Shown here: in pieces, positions 25,378-34,501 of the stretch | Layout: each line of letters begins with the position of its first letter | Numbering within the stretch: the first letter of the stretch is position 1 | Source: RPQJ01 sp963778185 | GTDB lineage: Bacteria > Pseudomonadota > Gammaproteobacteria > Steroidobacterales > Steroidobacteraceae | Reading direction: 5' to 3' | DNA length: 64,000 nucleotides | NCBI GenBank assembly: GCA_963778185.1 | Contig: CAVZTF010000003.1 | Location: 186,001 to 250,000 of the forward strand | Notes under the pieces: model-generated | Database searches by the model: none | What the model saw: only the letters and a program-made list of their open reading frames with translations | What the model was told of the DNA's origin: nothing | Program-made: the position numbers and the translations under genes

Positions 25378-26418
25378 ATGAGCATGGCCGACACCCGACC
25401 GACCACCTATCGCGACGCCGGCGTTGACATCGACGCGGGCGACGAACTCGTCGAGCGCATCAAGCCGGCGGTGAAGCGCTCCATGCGACCTGAAGTCCTT
25501 GGGGGGCTCGGGGGCTTCGGCGCACTGGTCGAGGTGCCTCTGCACCGCTATCGCCAGCCGGTCATGGTCTCGGGCACCGACGGAGTCGGCACCAAGCTCA
25601 GGCTCGCCATCGAGACCGGCCGCCACGACACGATCGGCATCGACCTCGTGGCCATGTGCGCCAACGACGTCGTCGTGCAGGGGGCCGAGCCGATCTTCTT
25701 CCTCGATTACTACGCCACCGGCCGGCTGAAGGTCGCCGTGGCCGAGCGAGTCATCAAGGGCATCGTGGAAGGCTGCGTGCAGGCCGGATGCGCCCTGGTG
25801 GGCGGCGAAACGGCCGAGATGCCGGGCATGTACGAAGGCGACGACTATGACCTCGCGGGGTTCTGCGTCGGCCTCGTCGAGAAGGATCGCATCATCGACG
25901 GCACCCGCACTCGGGCGGGCGACGCCATCATCGGGCTGGCGTCCTCCGGGGCTCATTCGAACGGCTATTCGCTGATCCGCAAGCTCATCGCGATGAGCAA
26001 GGCCGGCCCGGACACGCTGCTCGACGGCGCTCCGCTGTACGACCAGCTGCTCGCGCCGACCATCATCTACGTCAAGCCGGTGCTGGCCCTGCTGGCCGAA
26101 GTGCCGGTGCACAGCGTCGCCCACATCACCGGCGGCGGCCCGACGGGCAACATCCCGCGGGTGCTGCCCAACGGGCTCGAGGCCGTCATCGACGAGCGCA
26201 AGTGGCGCCGCCCAGCAGTCTTCGACTGGTTGCAGCGCGCGGGCAGCATCGAACGCGAGGAGATGCACCGCACCTTCAATTGCGGCCTCGGCATGACCTT
26301 GTGCGTCCCCCCGGCCGCAGCAGACCGCGCGATCGAGCTCCTGCGCCGGCACGGCGCGGAGGCGACCCTGGTCGGCGAGGTGAGGCGCGGCGACCGCGGT
26401 GTCGTGATCGAGCGATGA
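25378..26418 (+). CDS. purM: Phosphoribosylformylglycinamidine cyclo-ligase (AIR synthetase)
   Basis: Fifth step of purine synthesis: ATP-dependent closure of FGAM to AIR. The 346-aa product matches the family throughout, with TYRDAGVDIDAGDELVERIK at the start, VSGTDGVGTKL, GGETAEMPGMY, ASSGAHSNGYSLIRK and HITGGGPTGN. Two ATGs two codons apart (25378, 25384) are both usable. The stop overlaps the purN start. Confidence 0.97.
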   Translation: MSMADTRPTTYRDAGVDIDAGDELVERIKPAVKRSMRPEVLGGLGGFGALVEVPLHRYRQPVMVSGTDGVGTKLRLAIETGRHDTIGIDLVAMCANDVVVQGAEPIFFLDYYATGRLKVAVAERVIKGIVEGCVQAGCALVGGETAEMPGMYEGDDYDLAGFCVGLVEKDRIIDGTRTRAGDAIIGLASSGAHSNGYSLIRKLIAMSKAGPDTLLDGAPLYDQLLAPTIIYVKPVLALLAEVPVHSVAHITGGGPTGNIPRVLPNGLEAVIDERKWRRPAVFDWLQRAGSIEREEMHRTFNCGLGMTLCVPPAAADRAIELLRRHGAEATLVGEVRRGDRGVVIER

Positions 26419-27089
26419 ACCACGCCGCCGCGCGGCTGCCGGTCGTTGCGCTGATCTCGGGCCGCGGCAGCAACTTGCGGGTCATCGCGGAGGAGGCCCT
26501 CGCCGGCCGGCTGCCGATCGAGATTCGTGCGGTCGTGAGCGACCGCGCAGAGGCCGCCGGCCTCGAGTGGGCTCGCACCGCGGGCCTGCGTTGCGTCGTC
26601 GTGGCCCCGGGGCAGTTCGCGAGCCGCCAGGACTACGACCAGTCACTGGCGGAGGTCGTGGCCAGACTCGGGCCCGGGCTCGTCGTCCTCGCCGGGTTCA
26701 TGCGCGTCCTCGGGCCCGGATTTGTCGACCGGTTCGCCGGGCGCATGCTCAACATCCACCCGTCCCTGCTGCCCCGACACCGGGGCTTGCACACCCATCG
26801 TCGTGCGCTGGAAGCCGGTGACCGTGTCCATGGCGCCAGCGTGCATTTCGTCACACGCGAACTCGACGGTGGTCCGGTGGTCTTACAGGCCAGGGTTCCC
26901 GTGCGGGACGACGACGATGAGTCCACCCTGGCGGCGCGGGTGCTGGAGCAGGAACATCGAATCTATTCGCAGGCGATCGACTGGTTTGCGAGCGGGCGGC
27001 TGGCCTGCCACGACGGATGCGCGTGGCTGGACGGCAATCCACTCGCCGCCCCGCTGGTCCTCGATGGCGCGCATGAAGTACCCGCCTAG
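26415..27089 (+). CDS. purN: Phosphoribosylglycinamide formyltransferase
   Basis: Third step of purine synthesis, transferring formyl from 10-formyl-THF to GAR. The 224-aa protein shows the substrate loop SGRGSNLR, the catalytic Asn-His of NIHPSLLPRHRGLHTH and the Asp in RELDGGPVVLQ. The ATG overlaps the purM stop. The last 26 bases overlap the following DUF3108 gene. Confidence 0.95.
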   Translation: MNHAAARLPVVALISGRGSNLRVIAEEALAGRLPIEIRAVVSDRAEAAGLEWARTAGLRCVVVAPGQFASRQDYDQSLAEVVARLGPGLVVLAGFMRVLGPGFVDRFAGRMLNIHPSLLPRHRGLHTHRRALEAGDRVHGASVHFVTRELDGGPVVLQARVPVRDDDDESTLAARVLEQEHRIYSQAIDWFASGRLACHDGCAWLDGNPLAAPLVLDGAHEVPA

Positions 27090-27843
27090 GGCCCGGGCCG
27101 CACCGCTGGCGCTGGCGCTTGCGCTTGGCGCGGCGTTCGTATCGTCGCCCGCGACGGCTGCCGCGGCGGGCGTGGAGGCCGAGGCGCGGACACTCGCGCC
27201 CTCGCCATACAAGGCGCGTTACCAGGTGAACTACCGGGGACTGAACGGCGGGCAGATCGAGATGTCGCTGAAGCGTGGCGCCGCCACCGACCTGTGGCTG
27301 TACGAGACCCGCGCCTACCCGAGCCTGCTCGGGCGCATGGCGGTCAGCTCCGAGGCCCGCGAGCGCAGCACGATGCAGATCTCAGGGCTCGGCGTGCGGC
27401 CGCTCAAGTTCGTGTTGGACGACGGCACGGCCGACACGGCCAAGGACGTGCACCTGGAATTCGACTGGTCGGCCAGGCGGGTGAGGGGTACGGCCAAGCA
27501 CGGTCCGTTCGAGTTGCCCGTGACGCCCGACACCCATGACACCGCCTCGGTACAGGCGGCCATGATGGTCGAACTGCTGGCGGGCCGCGCACCGCAGGGC
27601 TTCCGCATCCTCACCGGGGACAAACTGCGCGATTACCGCTATTGGCCGGAAGGCCGCGCAACGGTCGTCACTCCGTATGGCCAGTTCGATGCGGTGGTCT
27701 GGGCGAACCAGCGCGACGGGTCGCCGCGCGTCACCAGGGTCTGGCACGCGCCGTCGCTCGGATACCTCGCCGTACAGGCGGTGCAGTACCGGAAGGGACA
27801 GCCCGAGGTGCAGATGAAGCTGGTGGCGCTGGAGAGGCTGTAG
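27064..27843 (+). CDS. DUF3108 exported protein
   Basis: A 259-aa protein with a signal peptide (to about residue 33, Ala-rich, ending near ATAAAAG). The mature domain, beginning YKARYQVNYRGLNGGQIEM, is the DUF3108 beta-rich fold. Function unknown. It lies behind purMN, overlapping purN. ATGs at 27064 and 27073 are both possible starts; the second gives a cleaner basic N-terminus. Confidence 0.87.
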   Translation: MARMKYPPRARAAPLALALALGAAFVSSPATAAAAGVEAEARTLAPSPYKARYQVNYRGLNGGQIEMSLKRGAATDLWLYETRAYPSLLGRMAVSSEARERSTMQISGLGVRPLKFVLDDGTADTAKDVHLEFDWSARRVRGTAKHGPFELPVTPDTHDTASVQAAMMVELLAGRAPQGFRILTGDKLRDYRYWPEGRATVVTPYGQFDAVVWANQRDGSPRVTRVWHAPSLGYLAVQAVQYRKGQPEVQMKLVALERL

Positions 27844-27930
27844 CGGGCGCTAGGCTGCGGGCTGCAGGTCGGAGGTGCAGCAGCTTCGGACCAACAGCCC
27901 ACAGACTACCGCCCACGGCCCCCAACCCCC

Positions 27931-28497
27931 TCAGGCCTTGGGCAGCGTCACGCCCCGCTGCCCCATGTACTTCCCGCCGCGGTCCCTGTACGAGACCTCG
28001 CAGACCTCGTCCGACTCGAAGAACAGCATCTGCGCGACGCCCTCGTTCGCGTAGATCTTCGCGGGCAGCGTCGTGGTATTCGAGAACTCGAGCGTGACGT
28101 GCCCCTCCCACTCCGGCTCGAGCGGGGTGACGTTCACGATGATGCCGCAGCGCGCGTAGGTCGACTTGCCGAGGCATATCGTGAGCACGTTGCGCGGGAT
28201 GCGGAAATACTCGACGGTACGGGCCAGCGCGAACGAGTTCGGCGGGATGATGCACACCTCGCCCGAGAAATCGACGAACGAGCCGCGATCGAAGTCCTTC
28301 GGGTCCACGATCGTCGAGTTGATGTTGGTGAAGATCTTGAACTCGGCGGCGCAGCGCACGTCGTAGCCATAGCTCGACGTCCCGTAGGAGACGATGCGCT
28401 GCCCGCCGGCCACGCGCACCTGGCCGGGCTCGAAGGGCTCGATCATGCCGTGCGCCTCGGCCATGCGACGGATCCAGCGGTCGGACTTGATGCTCAC
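27931..28497 (-). CDS. dcd: dCTP deaminase
   Basis: Converts dCTP to dUTP, the main route to dTMP in many gammaproteobacteria. The 188-aa length is exact for the family and the motif GKSTYARCGIIVNVTPLEPE carries the catalytic residues, followed by WEGHVTLEFSNTT. The GTG start lies 2 bases after the apbC stop. No later ATG preserves the conserved MSIKSDRWIRRMA start. Confidence 0.95.
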   Translation of the reverse strand: MSIKSDRWIRRMAEAHGMIEPFEPGQVRVAGGQRIVSYGTSSYGYDVRCAAEFKIFTNINSTIVDPKDFDRGSFVDFSGEVCIIPPNSFALARTVEYFRIPRNVLTICLGKSTYARCGIIVNVTPLEPEWEGHVTLEFSNTTTLPAKIYANEGVAQMLFFESDEVCEVSYRDRGGKYMGQRGVTLPKA

Positions 28498-28499
28498 GA

Positions 28500-29591
28500 T
28501 CAGGTTTCCTCGACGGTGATCGCCGGGGCGCCGCCTCCCGCGGCGGCGCCGACCGAGAGCCGCGCCGCCGTACGCCGTGCCATGTCCAGGTAGGCCCTGC
28601 CGACGGGGCCGTCCGGGTCCGCGACCACGGTCGGCCGCCCGGCGTCGGTCTCCTCGCGGATGCGGATGTCGAGTGGCAACTGCCCGAGCAGGCTCACGCC
28701 GTACTGCTCGGCCATGCGCTGGCCGCCGCCGGCGCCGAAGACCGGCTCCTCGTGGCCGCACTGCGAGCAAACGTGCGTGCTCATGTTCTCCACGACGCCG
28801 AGCACCGGCACGTTGACCTTCTGGAACATCTTGAGGCCCTTGCGGGCGTCGAGCAGGGCGATATCCTGGGGTGTCGTGACGACGACGGCCCCGCTGACGG
28901 GCACCCGCTGCGCGAGCGTGAGCTGGATGTCGCCCGTGCCGGGCGGCATGTCGACGACCAGGTAGTCGAGCTCGCCCCAGTTGGTGTCGGAGAGCAACTG
29001 CGTCAAGGCCTGGGTGACCATCGGGCCGCGCCAGACCATGGGCTGCTCTTCCTCGATCAGGAAGCCGATGGACATGACTTTCACGCCATAGGCCTCCAGC
29101 GGCTCCATGCGCCGGCCATCCCGCGAGCTGGGGCGCTCGCCCTGCAGACCCATCATGCGCGGCTGGCTCGGGCCGTAGATGTCAGCGTCCAGCAGCCCGA
29201 CCCGCGCGCCGTCGAGCGCCAGCGCCAGCGCGAGGTTGACCGCGGTGGTCGACTTGCCCACCCCGCCCTTGCCGGAGGCGACGGCCACGACGTTGCTGAT
29301 CCCGGGCAGCGGCTTGAGCCCGCCCTGCACGGCATGGGCCGCGACCTGCCAGCGGACGGCGACAGTGGCCGGCCAGACGCCCGGGCAAGCGGCCAGCCGG
29401 GCCTCGAGCTCCGCCGCAAGCGCGGCGGCGCCGCGGGCCAGCGGGAATCCAAGCTCCACCTCGACGAGCACCCGGTCGCCCTCGGACCGGACGGACTTCA
29501 CAGCTTTGGCGTCGTCCAAGGGCATCCCGAGGTAGGGTTCGACATAATTCCCGACCACAAGGCGGGCTTCGCGGACGCGATCCGAAGTCAT
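28500..29591 (-). CDS. apbC: Iron-sulfur cluster carrier ATPase (Mrp/ApbC)
   Basis: P-loop NTPase that holds and transfers 4Fe-4S clusters in the cytosol. The N-terminal MIP18-like region spans residues 1-95. The deviant Walker A is SGKGGVGKSTTAVNLA near residue 110. The cluster-binding Cys pair is in VCSQCGHEEPVFG. The 363-aa length with the ATG at 29591 fits the family; an ATG at 29624 is an alternative. dcd follows in the same operon. Confidence 0.92.
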   Translation of the reverse strand: MTSDRVREARLVVGNYVEPYLGMPLDDAKAVKSVRSEGDRVLVEVELGFPLARGAAALAAELEARLAACPGVWPATVAVRWQVAAHAVQGGLKPLPGISNVVAVASGKGGVGKSTTAVNLALALALDGARVGLLDADIYGPSQPRMMGLQGERPSSRDGRRMEPLEAYGVKVMSIGFLIEEEQPMVWRGPMVTQALTQLLSDTNWGELDYLVVDMPPGTGDIQLTLAQRVPVSGAVVVTTPQDIALLDARKGLKMFQKVNVPVLGVVENMSTHVCSQCGHEEPVFGAGGGQRMAEQYGVSLLGQLPLDIRIREETDAGRPTVVADPDGPVGRAYLDMARRTAARLSVGAAAGGGAPAITVEET

Positions 29592-29640
29592 ATTGTTGGC
29601 AACTGGTGTGGGGGAGAGCGGCATGTGCCGTAAGGGGCGG

Positions 29641-29646
29641 ATTGTA
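29641..29646 (-). promoter_or_regulatory. Possible -10 element for apbC-dcd
   Basis: TACAAT on the minus strand lies about 50 bases before the chosen apbC ATG. With transcription starting near 29634, the ATG at 29591 would have a normal leader and the ATG at 29624 a very short one. No clear -35. Confidence 0.28.
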
Positions 29647-29779
29647 GCGGAAACCGGGGCCTGGCCAGGCGGTTCGAGGTACCCGGCCGGCGCGCCTGCG
29701 CATGGCATACTTCGTCACTTCGGGACCCGCCCGGCCGGGCAGGCCCCTGTTTGACTTAGTCGGGCAGCACGCGCGGTCA

Positions 29780-32167
29780 ATGAGCTTCTTCACCAACATG
29801 CGAGCCGATCGCCTGATCGCGGAGATCAAGGCGACGGGCGATGGCGACGGCGACGGCGCTCGCAAGACGCTCGACAGGCTGGCAAAGCTGGGTCCCACCG
29901 CCATCCCCCGCATCATCGACGCGCTCGCCAACGCCGACCGCAACGAGACGGCGGGCTTCGTCGCCGTGCTGGCCAACCTGCTCGACAACAAGACCCTGCC
30001 GCTGGTCGTCGCCGGCCTGGGCGACGGCAACCAGCGCACCGTGTCCGCCGTCGCGGCGGCGCTCTCGACCGCGCGCAACTACAACCCGCAGCTGTTGCTC
30101 TCCATGCTCGACGACCCGGCGATGCCCAAGGGCCCGATCGTGAGCGTGCTGGCCGCGCAGAAATCGCGGCTCAACGCGCGTGAGGTCCTGATGCGCGCCT
30201 ACAGCCAGGAGCCCGCGGAGAAGGCCGCCCTGTTCCGCATCGTCAGCGACATCGCAGACGCGAGCATCGTCCCGGAGCTGCTGAGCCGCATCGACGGCAA
30301 GGATCCCATCGCCCGCACGCACGTCATCGGGATCCTCGCGCGCTTCAACCGCCCGGACGTCGCGGAGGCGCTGCAGCGCCAGCTCAAGGACACCAACAAG
30401 TTCGTCCGCCAGGCGGTGCTGAACGCGCTCGCCAGTCTCGACGGCAACCTCGACCCGAGCCTGCTGTGCGAGGTGTTGCGCGACCCGGACGTCGAAACCC
30501 AGCAGAAGGCGATCGACGCCGTCGTGCGCGCGAACCATCCCGAGACGATGAAGCACCTCGTCAAGGTACTGAAGGACGAGAACGAGGGCGCGCGTCGCGC
30601 CGCGGTCGAGGTCCTGAACGAGATCGGCACCGTCGGGCACGTGAAGTACCTGTTGCAGTCCATCAAGGACGACGACTGGTGGGTGCGCAGCCGCGCGGCG
30701 GACGCGCTCGCGAAGATCGGCGGGCCGCGCGTCATCGACGCGGCGCTCGAGCTGATCCGCGACCAGGACGAGGACGTGCGCCGCGCGGCCATCGAGATCC
30801 TGAACCAGACCAAGGACGAACGCGCGGTCGCCTTCCTGATCGAGGCCACGCGCGACAAGGACTGGTGGGTACGCGAGCGGGCGGTGGACGCGCTCGCCGA
30901 GATCGGCAGCCGCACCGCCCTGCCCGCCCTGCTCGACCTGCTCGACAAGAGCGACGATCGTTCCCTGCCGACGGTGGTGCGCGCGGTCGGCAAGCTCGGC
31001 GACAAGGGCCACGTGACCCGGCTGCTGCCGCTGCTCGACCACTCCTCGAAGGAAGTGCGCGTCGAGACCATCACCGCGCTGACCCGGCTGGTGGACGATG
31101 CAACGGCCGACGCCGTGCGCGCCCGCCTCGAGCTGGTGGGCTCCTCGGCCGCCGACGCCACCATCAGCCACGCGGCGCTCAGGGCCGTCGAGGACCTCGA
31201 CGCCCGCTTCTCGAGCGGCGCCGTGGCGGTGCGCGAGGGCGCGCCGGTGCGGATGGGCGAGACCGCCCGCACCCTGCTGCTCGAGCGCGCGGACCTCGAG
31301 GGCCTGATGCGCCAGTCGCGCGAGCAGGCCCGTCTCGACATCTCCACCCTCAAGCAGGGCGACGTGCTCGAGGGCCGCTACAAGTACGTGCAGAAGATCG
31401 GCAAGGGCGCCTTCGGCACCGTGCTCCTGATGGAGGACACGGTGGTGGACGAGCGGCTCATCCTCAAGTTCCTGAACCCCAACGTCTCTCAGGACGAGGA
31501 GATGATGAAGCGCTTCGTGCACGAGCTGCGCTATTCGCGCAAGATCACGCACCGCAACGTCATCCGCATCTACGATTTCCTGTCCATCCGCGGCAACTAC
31601 GCGATCTCGATGGAGTACTTCCCGTCGCACACGCTCGGCAACGAGGTGAACGACAAGCCGCTGCCGCTGGCCAAGGCCGTGCGCTACGCCAGCGACATCG
31701 CCACGGGCATGGCCGTCGCGCACCAGTCGGGCATCATCCACCGCGACCTGAAGCCCGCCAACGTCCTGATCGACGACGCGGGGCTGGTCAAGATCGTGGA
31801 CTTCGGCGTCGCCGCCGCCCAGCACCAGGGCGACACGCAGCTCACCAAGACCGGCTACGTCATCGGCTCGCCCAAGTACATGGCGCCCGAGCAGATCCTC
31901 GGCAAGAAAGTCGACGAGCGCGCCGACATCTACAGCCTCGGCGTCATCCTCTACGAGATGGTCACCGGCGAGCCGCCCTACCACCGCGGCGACCACATGG
32001 CCGTCATGTACCAGCACGTGCAGGGCAAGGCGAAGCCGCCGATCGAGATCAACACGTCGATCCCGCCGGGGCTCTCGGAAATCGTGATGAAGGCGATGGC
32101 GGTGGACAAGGCGCGGCGCTTCCAGAGCATGGACGAGATGCGCACCGCCCTCGAAAAGTACCTCTGA
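29780..32167 (+). CDS. HEAT-repeat Ser/Thr protein kinase linked to PilT ATPases
   Basis: A 795-aa cytosolic protein. Residues 1 to about 500 are a solenoid of HEAT/PBS-type helical repeats; typical units contain DWWVRSRAADALAKIG and DWWVRERAVDALAEIG. A Hanks-type kinase domain fills about 530-795. The Gly loop is IGKGAFG (near 540) and the catalytic loop HRDLKPAN begins at residue 654. DFG is at 674-676 and GSPKYMAPEQ forms the activation end. The ATP-binding Lys is in LILKFLNP. All key residues are present, so it should be active. It stands 13 bases before two pilT-like genes. An earlier ATG at 29702 is possible. Confidence 0.9.
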   Translation: MSFFTNMRADRLIAEIKATGDGDGDGARKTLDRLAKLGPTAIPRIIDALANADRNETAGFVAVLANLLDNKTLPLVVAGLGDGNQRTVSAVAAALSTARNYNPQLLLSMLDDPAMPKGPIVSVLAAQKSRLNAREVLMRAYSQEPAEKAALFRIVSDIADASIVPELLSRIDGKDPIARTHVIGILARFNRPDVAEALQRQLKDTNKFVRQAVLNALASLDGNLDPSLLCEVLRDPDVETQQKAIDAVVRANHPETMKHLVKVLKDENEGARRAAVEVLNEIGTVGHVKYLLQSIKDDDWWVRSRAADALAKIGGPRVIDAALELIRDQDEDVRRAAIEILNQTKDERAVAFLIEATRDKDWWVRERAVDALAEIGSRTALPALLDLLDKSDDRSLPTVVRAVGKLGDKGHVTRLLPLLDHSSKEVRVETITALTRLVDDATADAVRARLELVGSSAADATISHAALRAVEDLDARFSSGAVAVREGAPVRMGETARTLLLERADLEGLMRQSREQARLDISTLKQGDVLEGRYKYVQKIGKGAFGTVLLMEDTVVDERLILKFLNPNVSQDEEMMKRFVHELRYSRKITHRNVIRIYDFLSIRGNYAISMEYFPSHTLGNEVNDKPLPLAKAVRYASDIATGMAVAHQSGIIHRDLKPANVLIDDAGLVKIVDFGVAAAQHQGDTQLTKTGYVIGSPKYMAPEQILGKKVDERADIYSLGVILYEMVTGEPPYHRGDHMAVMYQHVQGKAKPPIEINTSIPPGLSEIVMKAMAVDKARRFQSMDEMRTALEKYL

Positions 32168-32180
32168 ACGGGCCCGCGAC

Positions 32181-33281
32181 ATGGCACGCATAGACGCATT
32201 CCTCAAGCTCGGCGCCTCGCAAGGCTGCTCGGACGTGCACCTCGCGGTGGGCGTCCCGCCGATGCTGCGCATGAACGGCGACCTGATGCCCATCAAGTTC
32301 CGCAACCTCGGCGACGCGGAGCTCGAGAGCTACGTCACGGAGATCCTGAGCCCTTCGCAGCAGGAGCAGTTCCGCAAGGGCCACGACATCGACTTCTCCT
32401 ACGTGTCGGAGGACAGCAGCCGCTTCCGCGTAAACCTGTTCCGCAAGGACACGGGGGTGGGCGCCGTGTTCCGCACGATCCCGAACGAGGCGCCGGCGCT
32501 CGATTCGCTCGGCCTGCCGCCGGTCGTGAAGAAGTTCTGCGATTACCACCAGGGCATGGTGCTGGTCACCGGCTCGACCGGTACCGGCAAGTCGACCACG
32601 CTCGCCGCGATGATCGACCACCTGAACCGGACGCGGCGGCTCAACATCGTGAGCCTCGAGGACCCGATCGAGTTCGTCCACCGCAGCAAGATGGCGCAGG
32701 TGATCCAGCGCGAGCTGCACACGCACCTGCCGTCGTTCGCCGAGGGCGTGCGCGCGGCCATGCGCGAGGACCCGGACGTGATCCTCGTAGGCGAGCTGCG
32801 CGACGCTGACACGGTGCGCTGGGCAATGACGGCGGCCGAGACCGGTCACCTCGTGCTCGGGACGCTGCACACGACGAGCGCGGTCAAGACCATCGACCGC
32901 ATGGTCGATGCGTTGCCGCCGGAGGAACGCGAACAGACCAAGAGCTTCATGTCGCAGAGCCTGATCGGCGTGGTGACGCAGGTGCTGGTGCGCACGCCGG
33001 ACCTGCGCGGCCGCAAGGCGATCTGCGAGGTCATGGTCATGAACCGCGCGATCGGCAAGCTCATCATGACCGACCAGACGCACATGATTCCCTCGCAGCT
33101 GCAGACCGGCCGGGACCTGGGGATGCAGACCCTGGACCAGGCGCTGCTGGGAGCGACCCAGGCGCGCGAGGTCGATCCCGAGGACGCCTTCGCCTATGCG
33201 TCGGACAAGCGGCCGTTCACCCGTTACGTCCCCGAAGGCACCGCCATCCTCAAGGCCGACGTCACGCAGGGCGCGTCATGA
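32181..33281 (+). CDS. PilT-type retraction ATPase, first copy
   Basis: Secretion-type hexameric ATPase of the PilT/PilU group, which powers retraction of type IV pili. The 366-aa protein has an N-terminal PAS-like region (1-110) and Walker A GSTGTGKST near residue 131. The Asp box is EDPIEFVH and Walker B is REDPDVILVGELRD, followed by the His box THTTSAVKT-like segment. The AIRNLIRE-type C-terminal motif of PilT is altered to AIGKLIMTDQ. It lies between the HEAT kinase and a second PilT-like gene, overlapping the latter by 4 bases. Confidence 0.9.
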   Translation: MARIDAFLKLGASQGCSDVHLAVGVPPMLRMNGDLMPIKFRNLGDAELESYVTEILSPSQQEQFRKGHDIDFSYVSEDSSRFRVNLFRKDTGVGAVFRTIPNEAPALDSLGLPPVVKKFCDYHQGMVLVTGSTGTGKSTTLAAMIDHLNRTRRLNIVSLEDPIEFVHRSKMAQVIQRELHTHLPSFAEGVRAAMREDPDVILVGELRDADTVRWAMTAAETGHLVLGTLHTTSAVKTIDRMVDALPPEEREQTKSFMSQSLIGVVTQVLVRTPDLRGRKAICEVMVMNRAIGKLIMTDQTHMIPSQLQTGRDLGMQTLDQALLGATQAREVDPEDAFAYASDKRPFTRYVPEGTAILKADVTQGAS

Positions 33282-34408
33282 GCGCGGACCCGAGCCAGGC
33301 GAACCAGACTCTCGGCGGGACCTCCAGCACGGGCGTGCAGCACGTGCCGCGCCGCATCGACGAGTACCTGCGCGAGGTGCTGGTCAGGAACGGCTCCGAC
33401 CTGCACTTCGTGGCGGGCGACCCGCCGCGTATTCGCCTCTACGGCGATTTGCAGACCCTGCGCGAGGAGCGCCTCGGGCAGGACCAGGCGCGGGAGATGA
33501 TCACCGAGATCATGACGCGGCCGGCACTGGCGCGCCTCGAGGAGAAGGACGGCGCGGACCTCGCCTACACGATCCCTGGCGTCTCGCGCTTCCGCGTCAA
33601 CGTCTTCCGCCACATCGGCGGCCTCGGCGCGGTGTTCCGGGCGATCCCGTCCAAGGCGCTCACCCTGGACCAGCTCAACATGCCGGAAGCCGTGCGCAGC
33701 CTCTGCCGCACCAACAACGGCCTGATCCTGGTGACCGGCAAGACCGGCTCGGGCAAGTCGACGACCCTCGCCGCGATGATCGACGACATCAACGCGCGCG
33801 TGAAGGGCCACATCCTCACCATCGAGGACCCGATCGAGTTCGTGCACCCGCGCAAGAGCTGCCTGGTGAGCCAGCGCGAGGTCGGCGTCCACAGCCCGAG
33901 CTTCGCCGAGGCGCTGCATTCCGCCCTGCGCGAGGACCCGGACGTGGTCCTGGTCGGCGAATTGCGTGACCTCGAGACGATCAGCATCGCGGTGACCGCG
34001 GCCGAGATGGGCATCCTGGTGATGGGCACGCTGCACACCAACGGCGCGGCGGCCACGGTGGACCGCATCGTCAATGCCTTCCCCGCGGACAAGCAGGCGC
34101 ACGTGCGGACCATGCTGTCGACGTCCCTGCGCGGCGTCATCTCCCAGCAGCTTATCCAGCGCACCGACAAGCGCGGGCGGGTGGCCGCGCTCGAGATACT
34201 GATCAACACCCCGGCCGTGTCGAACCTGATCCGCCAGGGCAAGCTGGACCAGATCGAGAACGCCATGCAGAGCGGCGCCCTGCACGGCATGCGGACCATG
34301 GACGCCGCGATCCAGGAAATGCTCGACAAGGGCCTGATCAGCGGCCGCGCGGCCTACGAGAAGGCGATCAACAAGCAGCGCTTCGAGCAGTTCAAGGAGA
34401 TCGGCTGA
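33278..34408 (+). CDS. PilT-type retraction ATPase, second copy
   Basis: A 376-aa paralogue of the preceding ATPase. The first 25 residues are low-complexity (Ser, Gln, Thr). Then come the PilT domain with Walker A GKTGSGKST, EDPIEFVHPRKS, Walker B DPDVVLVGELRD and a C-terminal AVSNLIRQGK that is close to the AIRNLIRE motif needed for PilT activity. The two copies differ widely, so they are likely different subunits (PilT/PilU-like) rather than a recent duplication. No pilin, PilB or PilC genes are in the window. Confidence 0.9.
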   Translation: MSADPSQANQTLGGTSSTGVQHVPRRIDEYLREVLVRNGSDLHFVAGDPPRIRLYGDLQTLREERLGQDQAREMITEIMTRPALARLEEKDGADLAYTIPGVSRFRVNVFRHIGGLGAVFRAIPSKALTLDQLNMPEAVRSLCRTNNGLILVTGKTGSGKSTTLAAMIDDINARVKGHILTIEDPIEFVHPRKSCLVSQREVGVHSPSFAEALHSALREDPDVVLVGELRDLETISIAVTAAEMGILVMGTLHTNGAAATVDRIVNAFPADKQAHVRTMLSTSLRGVISQQLIQRTDKRGRVAALEILINTPAVSNLIRQGKLDQIENAMQSGALHGMRTMDAAIQEMLDKGLISGRAAYEKAINKQRFEQFKEIG

Positions 34409-34416
34409 GGCGCGCG

Positions 34417-34434
34417 CCCGCGCCACGGCGCGGG
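34417..34434 (+). terminator. GC-rich hairpin after the PilT pair
   Basis: Arms CCCGCGC and GCGCGGG around a 4-base loop lie 9 bases after the stop of the second PilT-like gene. Only a TT follows. It may end the kinase-PilT transcript before metG. Confidence 0.4.
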
Positions 34435-34468
34435 TTGCGGGTCCGGGCAGGCCGGGGACGCGGCGTGG

Positions 34469-34474
34469 CATAAT
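34469..34474 (+). promoter_or_regulatory. Possible -10 element for metG
   Basis: CATAAT lies 28 bases before the metG ATG, in the gap after the hairpin. The -35 region is not recognisable. Confidence 0.28.
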
Positions 34475-34501
34475 CCTGCGCCCCGCACGCCGTCCCGCCC
34501 C

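Noticed and set aside
27861..27881. GCTGCA/TGCAGC hairpin between convergent DUF3108 and dcd
   Set aside because: Arms of six bases with a nine-base loop and no T-run are common by chance in this GC-rich sequence.
29777..32305. An 842-codon frame opposite the HEAT kinase
   Set aside because: The repeats of the HEAT gene give the antisense frame a false repeat-like look. The kinase motifs on the plus strand decide the coding strand.
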